NCBI RefSeq assembly: GCF_029873635.1
Contig: NC_080422.1
Location: 3,886,001-3,950,000, forward strand
DNA from: Malania oleifera
Lineage: Eukaryota; Streptophyta; Magnoliopsida; Santalales; Ximeniaceae
Length of the DNA stretch: 64,000 nucleotides
Reading direction: 5' to 3'
This document shows positions 11,435-24,567 of the stretch, piece after piece. A program made the translations under genes and the position numbers. Within the stretch, counting starts at the first letter, position 1, and each line of letters opens with the position of its first letter. The notes under the pieces are model-generated. The model made no database searches and was not told the origin of the DNA. It worked only from the letters and a program-made list of their open reading frames with translations.

Positions 11435-12918
11435 CTCAACCTCTCCCTACTCTCTCTTTCTAGATTTCTTCGCCAATCGTTGAAGGAATCGGAAATCTGA
11501 AGCTACCACGAGGATCGTGGAAGAATTCTCTACAACTTCTACGGATTGGAATCTCGTTTCGGAGATTTTTGGGTTTTGGCGAAAAATCGAGGTAAGGCTC
11601 GGTTTTCAATTCTAATCCTGTAGTTTTGTAGGTAACTGTCTTGTGAGTATGTTCTGTACTATTGATTATAGGTTTTGGAACTCGGTTCACTGTTTAGGGA
11701 CCTTAGAATTTAGGATTGGCTATTCGGGGAAAACGTAAGGGGAACTATGTTTATATTGGTCATTTTTGAAATCGGACTCAGTGGAACTGTGGTCCACGGT
11801 CGTGTGTGTGTTTTGGCAACTCATTTGGGGGGGATCTAACGGGGAAAACTATGGGTTTTTCATTATTACAGTTTTGAGAAAAAGGGGGCGACGGGCTGAA
11901 TCCCAAGTTTTGTTGAAAACAGAGTATATATGTGATTTTTACTGTGATATTGGGATGGTCGTGCCTTGACTTGTTTAAACTGTATTTGTTTGAAAAACCA
12001 TGTTTTAGATTACCAAATGGGTGTGGTTTGTTTGGTTATATGAGCATGCATGTGAGTGTGATATGTTGAAATGCTAGTAGGAATTAGGTTTCGAAATTAT
12101 TCCAAGTACTGAGAGTGTCCGGCTCTATATTCGGGGCGTGTGTTTATCGCCTGCCATGTAGGTAAGAGTGTTCAGCACTATATCCAAGGGCGTGAGCCTA
12201 TTCCGGCAGATCAGGCTGAAGGGTGTGGATCCATTAGTTAGCGCTAGTATGATGCCATGGGAGTCCGAAACTAGCCATATGCCGGTGGCGCCGTGCTTCG
12301 CGGGTTGGTTGGGCCAATGCCGGATTGTCGCGGATCGGCTTCGAGCCGAAGGGTGTGACAACACCGGGATTGCTGATCATGTGTTGTGTGTGCGTGTATG
12401 CATTGTGTAAACTGGTATTGGAATGAATTTAACTGCGTGTATATTGTATCATGATAACACTCAAATGCCACACACCGATATAACCTGTGTTCTTCCTTAC
12501 TGAGAGGTGTCTCACCCTTGCTGCACGTACATTTTTACAGATCCTTCGAGTAACTGGAACTAGCGTCCTGGTGTAGGGAGCGTAGTGGCCAGTGTACTGC
12601 GTTAGCGCTTGGGTAAGTGCTAGGACTGTATTTTTGGTGGGTTGCCATTTTGAGATGTATTTGGGCACCCGTTTGTACGTTGTGATAGAGCCATGTTTTG
12701 CTCTTGTATAGACTCTAGTATGGTACTGTATATGTTATAGAATGACCTTTTTCCGTTGCGTATATGGTTGTGATTGGATGTGTTTAGGGTGTCTGGGAAC
12801 CCCACGGGGTCGGACCCTCATCCATTGTATTGTATCTTTGGATGTTTTTATCGGATACAGGGACAGGTTAGATTACATTCTCACGCCTGGGTCCCATTTC
12901 TGGGTTTGGGGTGTGACA
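11042..12918 (+). repeat. 5' LTR of the nested gypsy element
   Basis: It holds seven TTCGTCGACGAA-type palindromes (11104-11310), a TATA-like GGTTATAAATAGG (11320-11332), a long CT run (about 11368-11431), and ACTGAGAGGTGTCTCACC at about 12498-12515. It is 1877 bp, about 70 bp longer than the 3' LTR, mostly because of the CT run. Confidence 0.9.
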
Positions 12919-12921
12919 GTT

Positions 12922-12933
12922 TGGTATCAGAGC
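12922..12933 (+). other. Primer-binding site
   Basis: TGGTATCAGAGC, 3 bp after the 5' LTR, is the complement of the initiator Met tRNA 3' end, the usual primer of this retrotransposon class. Confidence 0.9.
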
Positions 12934-13244
12934 TAACCAGGTTATTAGATCTTGTAGACTTGGTTAGGCCTAGCTATGAGTACATACCAGAATAGAGGAT
13001 GTGGATATGGGTAGAGTTGGTTGAGGGTTGTTTGGTTGCTAGATCGGAATTTGTTGATGATATTTCGTGATTTTTCCTGGGATGATGATTCCAGTAAAAG
13101 CAGGGTAGATCATTGATGACTTTCGTGTCGGTGTGATAGGAAAGACCTAGACCTGGTAGGGAGTAGTTGACACGAATAGTGTAGATCATTGTGTTAACTG
13201 TATGTGACGTAGGGAATACTAATAGATTCCTATTGTGCTGCAAA

Positions 13245-16200
13245 ATGGAGCCCAAGGATAATAACTTGGGAAGTGGCTACGAGGAGATTGCGAGTGATGA
13301 GTCTCCTTTTGTGGCTCGAGGTTTGACGAGGCAGGTGTTACGGGAGATTGGGTGGAGTGTGAGGAGATGCGAGCGCTCTCCTACTGCTGCGGGGTGCACC
13401 ATTGAGAGGTTCACATGCATGCATCCTCCGACGTTCTTTGGAGGACCTGACCCGACGACAGCGGAGGATTAGGTGGAGAAGTATGAGAGGATCTTGGAGG
13501 TCCTGCACTGTATGGATAGGCAGCGAGTTCTTTATACCACCTTCCAGCTGTCTGGGGAGGCAGGTCAATGGTGGACTGCAGTGAGTCTGCTGGAGAAGCA
13601 GAGAGCAGGTCCTGAGGAGATGACGTGGAGCCGATTCAAGGAGGTGTTCTTTGACAGATACTTCTTGGCTTCATTACGTGATGCGAAGGCAGATGAATTT
13701 TCTGCGCTGACTCAGGGGAGTATGACGGTGCAGGGGTATGCAGCTCGATACATAGAGCTGTCCCGCTTTGCACCATGTATGATCTTGAGCAGGTATGAGA
13801 AGACTCAGAGCTTCGAGAAGGGTTTGAGGAAAGATATCCGCAGACTGGTGGGTATGCTTCAGATTTGTGAGTTCTCGGTGTTGGTGGATAAGGCCACGGT
13901 GATCGAGACCAGTATCCGAGAAGACGAGGCGGATCAGGAATCGAGGAAGAGGACAGTACCTTCTGGTTCTCAGACGAGATCAGGATCGTGGAAGAAGAGA
14001 AGCAACAGATTGGGTTATTGTCAGAATACTAAGCGCCAGGGTTCTTAGGGGAGCCAGACTAGTGGTAATTGTACCAGGTGTTTCAGACGGCACGAGGGTG
14101 AGTGTTGGTCTTTTGATGGTAATTGCTATAACTGTGGTCGACCTTGTCACATGGCTCGTGATTATCGTGCACCGAGGCGAAACGTGCCTACATTCAGTGG
14201 GGACCAAGGAAGCAATCAGATACCTCGGGGAACCGCTCAGACGAATACAGCTCTGGTCAGAGTATACTCTCTTACTCCAGCAAACGCTGACCATACAGGT
14301 AACGTGGTGACAGGTACCTTATTATTGCTTTCAAATAAAGCTTCTGTTTTGTTTGATTCGGGTGTAACCCATTCCTTTGTGTCTGTGAGTTTTGTGGGAC
14401 GATGTGGGGTTGAGACCCGGGATACGAATGAGGTGTTATCTGTTACTATGCCATCTGGGAGTGTATCTTTCTGTAGGAAGATGTTGGTAGACTGCCCAGT
14501 GGAAATTCAGGGAAAGCTGCTACCAATAAATCTTGTTGTATACGATATGTTGGGGTTCAATGTCATTTTAGGGATGGATTGGTTGTTCTCCAGTTATGCT
14601 GTGATCAACTGTTGTAGGAAGGTGGTAGTTTCCAGACCTCCTAGGGAGCAGGAGTACGAATTCGTGGGATCGTGTGTGCGTTCAGCGCCACCGATTCTGT
14701 CGGCACTACAGGCGAGAAGGCTACTCTTGGACGGATGTCAGAGGTACCTAACTTGTATGAAGGAACCGCCGCGAGATGAGTTGAGACTCGAAGACATTCG
14801 GGTTGTCAGCGAGTTCCCGGATGTGTTTTCAGATGATTTACCCGGTTTACCTCCAGATTCTGAGGTAGAGTTTGAGATAGAATTGTTGCCTGGTAAGGCA
14901 CCGATCTTTAAAGCTCCGTACCGGATGGCTCCAGCAGAACTTCGGGAGTTAAAGGAATAGTTACAGGAATTACTAGACAGGGGATTCATTCGACCTAGTG
15001 TTTTTCCCTGGGGAGCCCCAGTATTGCTTGTAAGGAAGAAGGACGGGTCGATGCGGATGTACATTGATTACCGTGAGATTAACAAGGTAACTGTGAAAAA
15101 TCGCTATCCTTTACCTCGTATAGATGATCTCTTTGACCAGTTGCAGGGGACGCGAGTCTTTTCGAAGATTGACTTGGGGTCAGGGTATCATCAGGTGAGG
15201 GTTAGAGCGGAGGATGTAGCAAAGACTACTTTTCGAACCAGATATGGCCACTACGAGTTCTTAGTCATGCCATTTGGGTTGACGAATGCACCAGCGGTGT
15301 TTATGGATTTGATGAATAGGATTTTCCATGAGTACCTGGATCGGTTTGTGGTGGTGTTCATTGATGACATTCTGGTATACTCGAGGAGTACGGAAGAGCA
15401 CGAGGATCATTTGAGGTTAGTATTACAGATTCTGCGGGAGAAGAAGCTGTATGCTAAATTGAAGATATGTGAATTCTGGTTGAGTCAGATTGCATTCTTA
15501 GGCTATGTGGTTACTGGCGATGGTATATCAGTTGATCTTAGCAAGATTGAAGTTGTGGTCGACTGGGTAAGGCCGAAGAATGTGCAGGAGGTTCGGAGTT
15601 TTTTAGGATTGGCGGGTTACTATCGTCGGTTCGTGGAGGGTTTCTCTAAACTGTCTAGACCTCTGACACGACTGACCAAGAAGGGAGTGCAGTTTGAGTG
15701 GACCAGTGATTGCGAGCAGTACTTTCAGGAGTTGAAGCACCGGTTGGTTACTGCTCCAGTGTTGACCATTCCTTCGAGGGATAATGGGTTTGTGATTTAT
15801 AGCGATGCGTCTCTTAAGGGCCTAGGATGTGTGCTCATGCAGTAAGGTAAGGTAGTAGCTTATGCTTCTCGGGAATTGAAGGAATATGAGAAGAACTACC
15901 CTACGCATGATTTGGAATTGGCTGTTGTTGTGTGTGCACTGAAGATCTGGAGACACTATCTCTACGAGGTGTAGTGTGAGATCTTCATTGACCATAAGAG
16001 CCTCAGGTATTTCTTCACACAGAAGGAGTTGAACATGAGGCAGAGGCGGTGGCTAGAGTTGATTAAAGATTACGATTGCACGATTAGTTATCACCTGGGG
16101 AAGGCTAATGTGGTGGCTGATGCGTGGAATCGGAAGTCAGGGCCTACGGCTGTATCTGCGGTTGTAACTCAGTGTCACATCAGACGAGATTTGGAAAGCT

Positions 16201-17624
16201 CAGGTATAGAGTTGGTGGTTGGTGATCATCAGGCTTATCTTGCTGGTTTGGTGGTACAACCGACCTTGTTTGAGTGTATAAAGGCCGCGTAGGCTAATGA
16301 TATAGAGTTGACAGAGGTTATGAAAAAGGTACAGCAGGGACCGGCTATAGAGTTTAACATCTCAGAGGGAGGTGTATTGAGGTTTAGGATTAGACTGTGT
16401 GTTCCGAATGATGATGAGATCAGAAGGATGATTCTGGAGGCGTATTATTCTTTGTATATGGTACATCCGGGTAGTACAAAGATGTATTGGGATTTGTGCA
16501 AGACCTTTTGGTGGTCTGGTATGAAGAGGAAGATTGCTCAGTTCGTGGAGCAGTGTATGACGTGTCAGCAGGTGAAAACTGAACATTAGAGGCCAGCAGG
16601 GCTATTGCAGCCTTTGCTTATTCCTATGTGGAAATAGGAGCATATTTCCATGGATTTTGTAACTGGATTGCCGCCAGCGCTTCACAGGCAGAATGCTATT
16701 TGGGTGATTATGGATAGATTGATGAAATCTGCCCATTTCATACCGATAAAAGTTGGCTATCCTTTAAGTAGGCTAGCAGAGTTGTATGTGCATGAGATTG
16801 TGAGAATGCACGGGGTGCCGGTGTCCATTGTGTTAGATCGAGATCCGAGGTTTACTTCTCGATTCTGGACGAGCTTATAGGAGGCACTGGGGACGAAGCT
16901 TACTTTCAGCGTTCCACCCCCAAACTGATGGACAGTCGGAGAGGACGATACATATTTTGGAAGATATGTTGTGAGCTTGTGTGTTGGACTTCGATGGTAG
17001 CTGGATACAGTTTATGCCACTCGTAGAGTTCGCTTATAACGACAACTTCCAGTCTAGTTTCGGGATGGTACCGTTCGAGGCTTTGTATGGTTAGAGGTTT
17101 CGATCTCCTTTGGGTTGGGATGAGGTTGGTGAACGTAAAGTGTTAGGACCTGAACTTGTGCAGCAGGCATCTGAGGAGGTGTTCGCCGCTGTGAGTTAGA
17201 GTTCGAAGTGGGAGGTAAGGTATTTCTGCGTATCGCTCCGATGAAAGGGGTGATGAGATTTGAGAGAAAGGGCAAGCTGAGCCCGAGGTATATCGAACCA
17301 TTCGAGGTACTTGAGCGAGTGGGTCCGGTAGCCTACAGGATTGCATTACCTCCAGCACTTTCAAGGGTCCATGATGTGTTTCACGTATTCATGTTGAGGA
17401 GGTATGTGTTGGATCCTTCACATGTTATTAGTTATGATGAGTTGGAAATTAGGGATACTTTAGCGTATGAGGAGAAACCTGTTCAGGTTCTGGACCATAA
17501 AGTTTAGAAGTTTTGTACCAGAGAGATACTGTTAGTAAAGATATTGTGGCGAAACCACGAGGTTGAGGAAGCTTCTTGGGAACTGGAAACGAAAATACGC
17601 CAGAAGTATCCACAGTTATTTTGA
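13245..17624 (+). pseudogene. Broken gag-pol polyprotein of the nested gypsy element
   Basis: Starting at MEPKDNN (13245), one frame carries the gag retrotransposon domain (to about 13950), a zinc knuckle CYNCGRPCHMARDY (near 14125; last Cys replaced by Tyr), aspartic protease LFDSGVTHSF (near 14350; DSG retained), RT with [16 protein letters not shown] and the catalytic FIDDILVYS (15360), RNase H with [10 protein letters not shown] (15796), and integrase with zinc-binding and catalytic parts (16440-16880). It ends in [13 protein letters not shown] and a chromodomain-like tail. In-frame stops at 13470, 14046, 14958, 15843, about 15972, 16290, 16587 and 16878, a frameshift near 16912 and an apparent internal deletion near 17200 inactivate it. 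Most stops are TAG/TAA at Trp or Gln positions, consistent with C-to-T decay. Confidence 0.9.
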
Positions 17625-17715
17625 GCACTTGTACATGATCCTACTGTGGGTTGGGATATGTGGTTAGTCATCGGGAGTGCGTGTGTATTGTGAACTCCTG
17701 AGACCATTGTATATG

Positions 17716-17748
17716 TAACCACGGTATTCCTCCGCCATAAGTGAGGGT
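17716..17748 (+). repeat. Block shared with LINE 3' ends, inside the gypsy 3' untranslated region
   Basis: GTAACCACGGTATTCC followed by GCCATAAGTGAGGG, about 90 bp after the polyprotein end and 145 bp before the polypurine tract. It is nearly identical to the LINE 3' block at 27070-27100 on the minus strand. Confidence 0.8.
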
Positions 17749-17880
17749 ATGTATGTGCATGTGTATGATGGGGCTACGTTGTAGTGGTCGCTAGTTTTCT
17801 CTAGAGGTTTGTTTACGTATCATATTGTATGAATGGGTTTGTGAATGAGAGATGGAAAATTTCGAGGACGAAGTTTTTGT

Positions 17881-17893
17881 AAGGAGGGGAGAT
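17881..17893 (+). other. Polypurine tract
   Basis: AAGGAGGGGAGAT directly abuts the 3' LTR start TGTAAGAAC, the primer position for plus-strand DNA synthesis. Confidence 0.85.
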
Positions 17894-19699
17894 TGTAAGA
17901 ACCCGAATCGTGATAAATGGGTTAAATAAATAAGAGAGGGGCAAAATTGGGAATTTGGCAGATTTTGTCGATGACACCATATTTTGTCAACGAAGCCTTT
18001 GTTCTTCTCGTTGACGAGGAGAAGCCGAGGAGTCTCGAAAAAATCAGAGATGCCAGATTCGTTGATGAGGCCACCAATTCGTCGACGAAGTCAATGAAAG
18101 ATTCATCAATGAAGGCACCATTTCGTTGACGATTTGGGCCGGGTCAAAGGGCTATAAGTAGGAAATTTCATTACTTCTTCGCTAAGTTACTTCAAATATC
18201 TCTTTCTCTCTCTAAACCTTTCCCTGCTCTCTCTCTCTAGATTTCTTCACCGATCGTTGATAGAATCAGAAATCTGAAGTTACCACGAAGATCGTGGAAG
18301 GATTCTCTACAACTTCTACGGATCAGAATCTCGTTTCGGAGATTTTCGGGTTTTGGAGAAAAATTGAGGTAAGGCTTGGTTTTCAATTCTGATCCAGTAG
18401 TTTTGTAGGTAACTGTCTTGTGAGTATATTCTATACTGTTGATTGTAGGTTTTAGAACTCGATTCGCTATTTAGGGACCTTAGAGTTCGGGATTGACTAT
18501 TCGGGGAAAAGGTAAGGGGAACTATGTTTATATTGGTCATTTTTGAAATCGGACTCGGTGGAACTGTGGTCCATGGTCCTATGTGTGTTTTGGCTACTCA
18601 TTTGGGGGGGATCTAACGGGGAAAACTATTGGTTTTTCATTATTACAGTTTTGGGAAAAAGTAGGTGACGGGCTAAATCTTGGGTTTTGTTGAAAACCGA
18701 GTATATGTGTGATTTACACTGTGATATTGGGATGACCGTGCCTTGACTTGTTTAAATTGTATTTGTTTGAAAAACCATGTTTTAGATTACCAAATGGGTG
18801 TGGTTTGTTTGGTTATATGAACATGCATGTGTGTGTGATATGTTGAAATGCTAGTAGGAACTGGGTTCCGAAATTGTTCCAGGTACTAAGAGTCTCCGAT
18901 TCTATATCCGAGGGCGTGTGTTTATCGCCTACCACGTAGGCAAGAGTGTCCGGCTCTATATCCGAGGGCATGAGCCTATTCCGGAAGATCAAGCCGAAGG
19001 GTGTGGATCCACTAGTTAGCGCCGGTACGATGCCATGAGAGTGGGGGACTAGCCATGTGCCAATGGCGCCGTGCTTCATGGGTTGGCTAGGGAAAAGCTG
19101 GATTGTCGCGGACCGGCTTCGGGCCGAAGGGTGTGACAACACCGGGATTGCTGATCATGTGTTGTGTGTGCGTGTATGCACTGTGTAAACTAGTACTGGA
19201 ATGCATTTAACTGCGTGTATGTTGTATCATGATAATACTCAAATGCCACACACCGATATAACCTGTGTTCTTCCTTACTGAGAGGTGTCTCACCCCTGCT
19301 GTACGTACATTTTTACAGATCCTTTGAGTAACCGGAACTAGCGTCCTGGTGTAGGGAGCGTAGTGGCCGGTGTACTGCGTTAGTGCTTGGGTAAGTGTTA
19401 GGACTGTATTTTTGGTGGGTTGCCATTTTGAAATGTATTTTGGCACCCGTTTGTACGTTGTGATATAGCTATGTTTTGCTCTTGTATAGACTCTGGTATG
19501 GTAATGTATATGTTGTTATAGAATGACCTTTTTCCACTGGGTATATGATTGTGATTAGATGTGTTTAGGGTGCCGGGGAACCCCACGGGGTCGGACCCTC
19601 ATCCATTGTACTGTATCTTTGGATGTTTTTATCAGATATGGAGACATGTTAGATTACATTCTCACCCCTGGGTCCCATTTCGGGGTTCAGGGTGTAACA
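17894..19699 (+). repeat. 3' LTR of the nested gypsy element
   Basis: 1806 bp, colinear with the 5' LTR. Its palindromes are eroded (for example TTTTGTCGATGA where the 5' LTR has TTTCGTCGACGA) and the CT run is short. ACTGAGAGGTGTCTCACC is at about 19277-19294. Confidence 0.9.
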
Positions 19700-19704
19700 A
19701 AATT

Positions 19705-21283
19705 TGCCTATATATGCATAAAAGACACAACCTGAACTGCTGAAGTAGCGTCGTCATGTTATCACATACTCATATGACATGCTTCCCCCCATGACGGGTT
19801 GTGCGGCCAGAAGGCTGGACTTAACTCGTAGCCGGGTTCTGCAGCTGAGTCAAAACTAACGTTGTAAGTACGATTGTGCTTACCTATGGTCACCCGATAT
19901 ACCTCGGATGGCCCCCCCCAGCAAAAACCTTGGAGTAGTACTGTGGCCCAGGTCTTCAACCGACTATCCCATATCACACTTCCATGCTCATGTGATTGCA
20001 CTCACTGCCAACATATAACTACGGTACCGAGCTCACAATATTATAATATCACATATTGCAAATCCACAGGTTTCTAGAATCATATATGGCAATTTACACA
20101 ATAAAAACTGTATTATAACTCATTTCATATAAAACCTGATATTTAGTAAAACCTGGCCCCCGACCGTCATATCAAAACTCGGTCCCCAACCGTTATATCA
20201 AAACTTGACTCCCGGTCGTTATATCAAAACTCGGCCTCCCGGTCGTTATATCAAAACTCGGCCCTGACCGTTATGTTAAATACTATATAAAAATCAGTTA
20301 AAGCATTCGGGTCTCATATACCATTTAAAAACTATTCCCATGCCACAACATTTTCATTTGTTAATCATAAATAAAATAACCTGACTGGGAAAGACATAAG
20401 TTGCTGAAAACAGGGTCTAAACATCTCTAGGGTTTTATTTAACTTAAACTACTTATTTTATAGAAAATAGGAGATGATCAAACCATCCACATTAATTTCC
20501 CCAAAACATATACTACACCTTAATCGGTCCATATCTCACGAAATAGAGGACATAATATAATCCCCTTACCTATTTACTGAGAAGGTTCCTACGACGCTCC
20601 TAAAGCCCACCCTACAGCGATACGGAGCTCAAAATCCTAAAACCACATTTCATCTAGTTCAATCAACTCAAATCCCAGATGAGCAACCATTAAACATCCC
20701 TAGAACCATACACCCCATTTAACTAATTACATGCTAAATAGATAGCTCATTTTTACCCTTACCTCAACTTTAGAGTGATGCGTGGAAAGACCCAGTTAAA
20801 AAATTCACTCCGCTAGACTTGAAGAGAAATGCTCCTAGATCCTTGTGGCGGCTTTCGATCGTCGACATGGGCGACGAATGGCAAGAAATCGAAGAGATAG
20901 AGAGAGAGAGAGTGAGGGGCGGGGGTTTAGAGAGAGAAAAAGATAGATATATTTGTTTTCTTAATGAAGATGTAACTCAAAATCTATTTATAGACTGTTG
21001 ACCCGACACAATTTGTCGACAAAATGGAACCTTCGTCGACAAACTACAGAAGAACATTCGTCGACGAAAGAGGGGTTCATTGACAAACCGTAAGCCTAAT
21101 ATTTTATCGTATCTCAGGGTTTCTTCGTTGACGACACTTGAATTTCGTCGACGAATCACATAAGGAAAATTGTCGACGAAAATAGGGGATTCGTCGACGA
21201 GTCCTGCTGCTCTTCCCTTTTAAATTTTCCTTCTTCTTTTCTTATTTATTTCCTTTTATTTTTCTGGGTTTGGGTTCCTAGAA
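19705..21283 (-). mobile_element. Proximal part of the older minus-strand gypsy LTR
   Basis: Contains TTCGTCGACGAA-type palindromes (21010-21205), an AG run, a conserved block CATGACGGGTTGTGCGGCC (19791-19809), and a ~33-bp tandem repeat (20150-20285). The internal end near 21283 lies next to the minus-strand polypurine tract (AAAGGGGGAGATT on the minus strand). With 10434-11041 it makes an LTR of about 2.2 kb. Confidence 0.75.
20150..20285. repeat. Minisatellite inside LTR, about 33-bp unit, five copies
   Basis: The words ATATCAAAACT(C/T)G and C(C/G)GTCGTTAT recur five times. It occupies the same position in the LTR as different minisatellites in other LTRs of the window. Confidence 0.75.
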
Positions 21284-22635
21284 TCTCCCCCTTTATAAAA
21301 ATTTTGTCCTCAAAATTTGCTAAGATTTCCATCATATCCATATAATGATTACTGATTTGCCAATCTGACTCTAGGAAGAGCCGGTGGCCACCCACATAGT
21401 AGTCCTGTCCTAAATTTATTTAATACCCTCACTTATGGCAGAGGAGTATCGTGATTACATATACTATTTGGGGATATTACAATATCCATACCAAATTCTC
21501 CCAAAGACCAACCATGAACAAATAGTAGCCAACTGATAAAACTAAACAATATACTCTAAGAAGCCTATATACAAAACCAACACTTACCTGTTTAGTGTTG
21601 AGCCTCTCTGAATAGCTGTGTATACTTCTGGCATATTTCTATCTCTAATTCCCATGATGCTTCCTCCACTGCATGATTATGCCAAAGTACCTTTACAAGT
21701 GAAATCCTCTTAGTACGTAGCTCCTATTCCTTATAGTCTAGGATCTGAACCAGTACCTCCTCATATGCCAAAGTGTTCTTGAGCTCCAAAGACTCGTAAC
21801 TGATTACATGCGAAGGATCCAGAATGTACTTCCTCAGCATGGACACGTGAAACACGTCGTGAATCCTAGACAATGCTGGGGGTAATGCTATCCTGTATGC
21901 CACCGGACCAACTCTCTCCATAATTTTGAATGGCCCGATGTATCTTGGGCTTAACTTCTCATTTTCCCCAAATCTTATTACCCCTTTCATTGGAGCAATC
22001 CTAAAAAATATGGCATCACCTATATTGAACTCCAGCTCTCGCTGCCGTGTATCTGCATAGCTCTTTTGCCGACTTTGTGCTATCTTTATTCGTTCCCTGA
22101 TAAATTGAAACTTGTTAGAGGTATGTTAAACAAGCTTCGGATCCAAAATTTTCCGTTCACCGACCTTGTCCTAATACAACAGAGATCGGCACCTTTGACC
22201 ATATAGTGCCTCATACGGTTCTATCTCGATACTGGCTTGATAATTGTTGTTGTATACGAACTCAACTAATGGTAGATATATAATCCAACTACCCCTGAAA
22301 TCCAATACACACACTCGTAGCATATTCTCCAAAATCTGAATGGTCCTCTTTGACTAACCATCGGTCTGCGGGTGAAAAATAGTACTGAAAGTGAGTTGAG
22401 ATCGCATGCTTCCTGTAGACTCTTCCAAAATCGGGAAGTAAACCGTGGGTCCCTATTTGAAATGATACACAAAGACACCCCGTGTAGTCTGACTATTTGT
22501 TGCACATAAAACTCTGCCAGCCTATTCATGAAATAACTGACTTTAACCGAAATGAAATGGGCAGTCTTCGTTAGTCTGTCAACAACTACCCAGATAACAT
22601 TATGTCCATGAAGTGCTGATGGAAATCCCGTTGTT
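21284..22635 (-). pseudogene. 3' part of pol (integrase) of the older minus-strand gypsy element
   Basis: On the minus strand: ALHGHNVIWVVVDRLTK (near 22600, integrase), MNRLAEFYVQQIVRLHGV (22529-22470), [11 protein letters not shown], then [20 protein letters not shown] and VHDVFHVSML-like residues (near 21830-21950). The protein is closely related to the integrase of the element at 11042. Stops and frameshifts are present. The plus sequence at 21426-21459 is the antisense of the block shared with LINE 3' ends. The coding part is cut at about 22632 by another LTR. Confidence 0.85.
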
Positions 22636-24516
22636 GACTCTACGAGTCCGATTCAGTTTTGATAATGACAAATAACTTTGTATTTGATTTGTGCATTGAG
22701 TTTGTGAACATGATCTATATTAAGCATGCACGGAAGGATAACGAGTCATGGAAGCCTTAAAGTAAAGCATACATATCTTGGAAAGATCCATAGAACTCGA
22801 AGAGTACGAGAATCAAGATGCAAGCGGCAAAGTTCAAGAACATCTTGGGAATGGGTACTTATACCTCATGTATTTACATTTTCGTATGATTTAATTTGAG
22901 GCTCAACATATACCTTAGAATGTCTTTAGGACTCATGCATTTCATGAACATCATTAAGGGACATTCATGGACATTCTTAGAAATATTGTTAAAACCTTGG
23001 AAACTGTTTTTATAAAAGAGCCAAGAAAGAAAGAAAAACAGATTTTTAAGTTAGAAATGAAAAATTGAGAAAAAGGGCACTTCGGTAGTCTGAACTCAAC
23101 TTCAGTCGCCTGAAGAATTTCTGTAATAGCCTGAAGATTAAGTTCGGTAGCCTGAAGATTTAATGGTGAAACATAGAATCAGGCCGAGGCACTTCGGTTG
23201 CCTGAACTTGGACTTTAGGCACTTGAACTCGCCACTTTAGGAGCCTGAACCCCACTTCAGTTGCCTGAACTCGCGAGAAAACTTAAAAATCTGATTTTTA
23301 TTAAAAGGACTCGCGAGCTATTTCTTTAATCCAACGGTTGAGATCAATTCTAAGGGTAAGACACTATATATACTGAATATCTAAACCTTAGTATGCATGA
23401 AAAAAAAGAAAAAAAAAACCAAGATCAAAGAGAAAAGAAGAGAACTTTGTTTGAAAGAGAATTGAGAAATCTGAGCTTAAAACTATACGATTGCCTGCAC
23501 TTCAACCTATATTCATCTTCCTTGGGCAAATCAACTCAGAAAACCAAAAAAGGGATCTCTCTTATACATTTTGATTGCAAGTTGGTATTGAGGTTTGGTA
23601 ATTCAAGTTAATATTTTCAAGAGTTTCTCATCTCATCAATTGTTATTGAATATCATTAGCAAGATTGATCTTGAGTGTGCATAAACATATAAAGATTGCT
23701 TTTGACAAGATCATTACTTGAGAAAGTTTTTAGCTATAAGTTGAATATTTTTTGATTCAAGAGTGTATATATATATATATATATTTCATAGAGCTTATCA
23801 TTGTAAGATCTACTTTTGAATATTGGTTAAGAAATTGATCATGAGAGTGCATATATTAAATCACTTTGATAATTAAGTATTGCAATGGAAAATTCTGCAA
23901 TACTGATATTGAAATATGAATATGAGAAATGTGAATATAGGAAATATGAATATGGAAAATGTGAATATGTGAAATGAAAATATTGCAATGTTAATTCTGC
24001 AATATGAAAAATTTGAAATATGATTATGGGAAATGCGAATATGTGAAATGTGAATATTTTATCGTTAATTCTGTAATATGAATACTAAATTGTGAGAAAT
24101 GAAATGTGAAATTTCGAAAGAGGAATACATACATGTGATTGATGAAATACCAATACCACATAATGATTGCTAGTATGTGGTAGTGAAAACCCCGATGGAT
24201 GGATAAGGAAATCCTAATGATGGGTTGTGATATTTAGAGCACGGTACCGTTGCTAGTAGAGTTAGTGCAACCACACGGGCTCGTGGAGCGTGTAACGTGA
24301 CAATAGATTGAGCTGTATAGTAGAGTTGTTGTGCCCCTTGAGTCTGGATCAGGGCTTTGGCAGGCCAGTCATATTACATACATGAGATATATAATGACGT
24401 TTGATCTAACCGGGTCGGCCAACTGCGGTTAGGTCTAGCCTTTAGGTCGCACAACCCTATTCATGGGGGGAAGCATAACGTGGAGCAAGATCCTCAGGGT
24501 AGCCATGAGTACAGAC

Positions 24517-24567
<51 letters not shown>

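Larger units (their letters stand above)
11042..19699 (+). mobile_element. Complete nested Ty3/gypsy retrotransposon, TSD AAATT
   Basis: The LTRs at 11042-12918 and 17894-19699 both begin TGTAAGAACCCG and end in GTGTGACA/GTGTAACA. The 5-bp target duplication AAATT is at 11037-11041 and 19700-19704. PBS, gag-protease-RT-RNase H-integrase order and PPT are all present. The C-terminal tail (ILWRNHEVEEASWELE near 17540) is chromodomain-like, as in the Tekay/Del lineage of chromoviruses; the lineage call is from memory. The polyprotein is broken by stops and at least one frameshift, so it cannot move by itself. In a 168-bp hand alignment of the LTRs (from 11580 and 18355) I counted about 17 differences, 15 of them transitions. 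This indicates an old, methylation-decayed insertion. Confidence 0.93.

Noticed and set aside
12168..12995. Several open frames on both strands
   Set aside because: All inside the 5' LTR of the gypsy element; no protein similarity.
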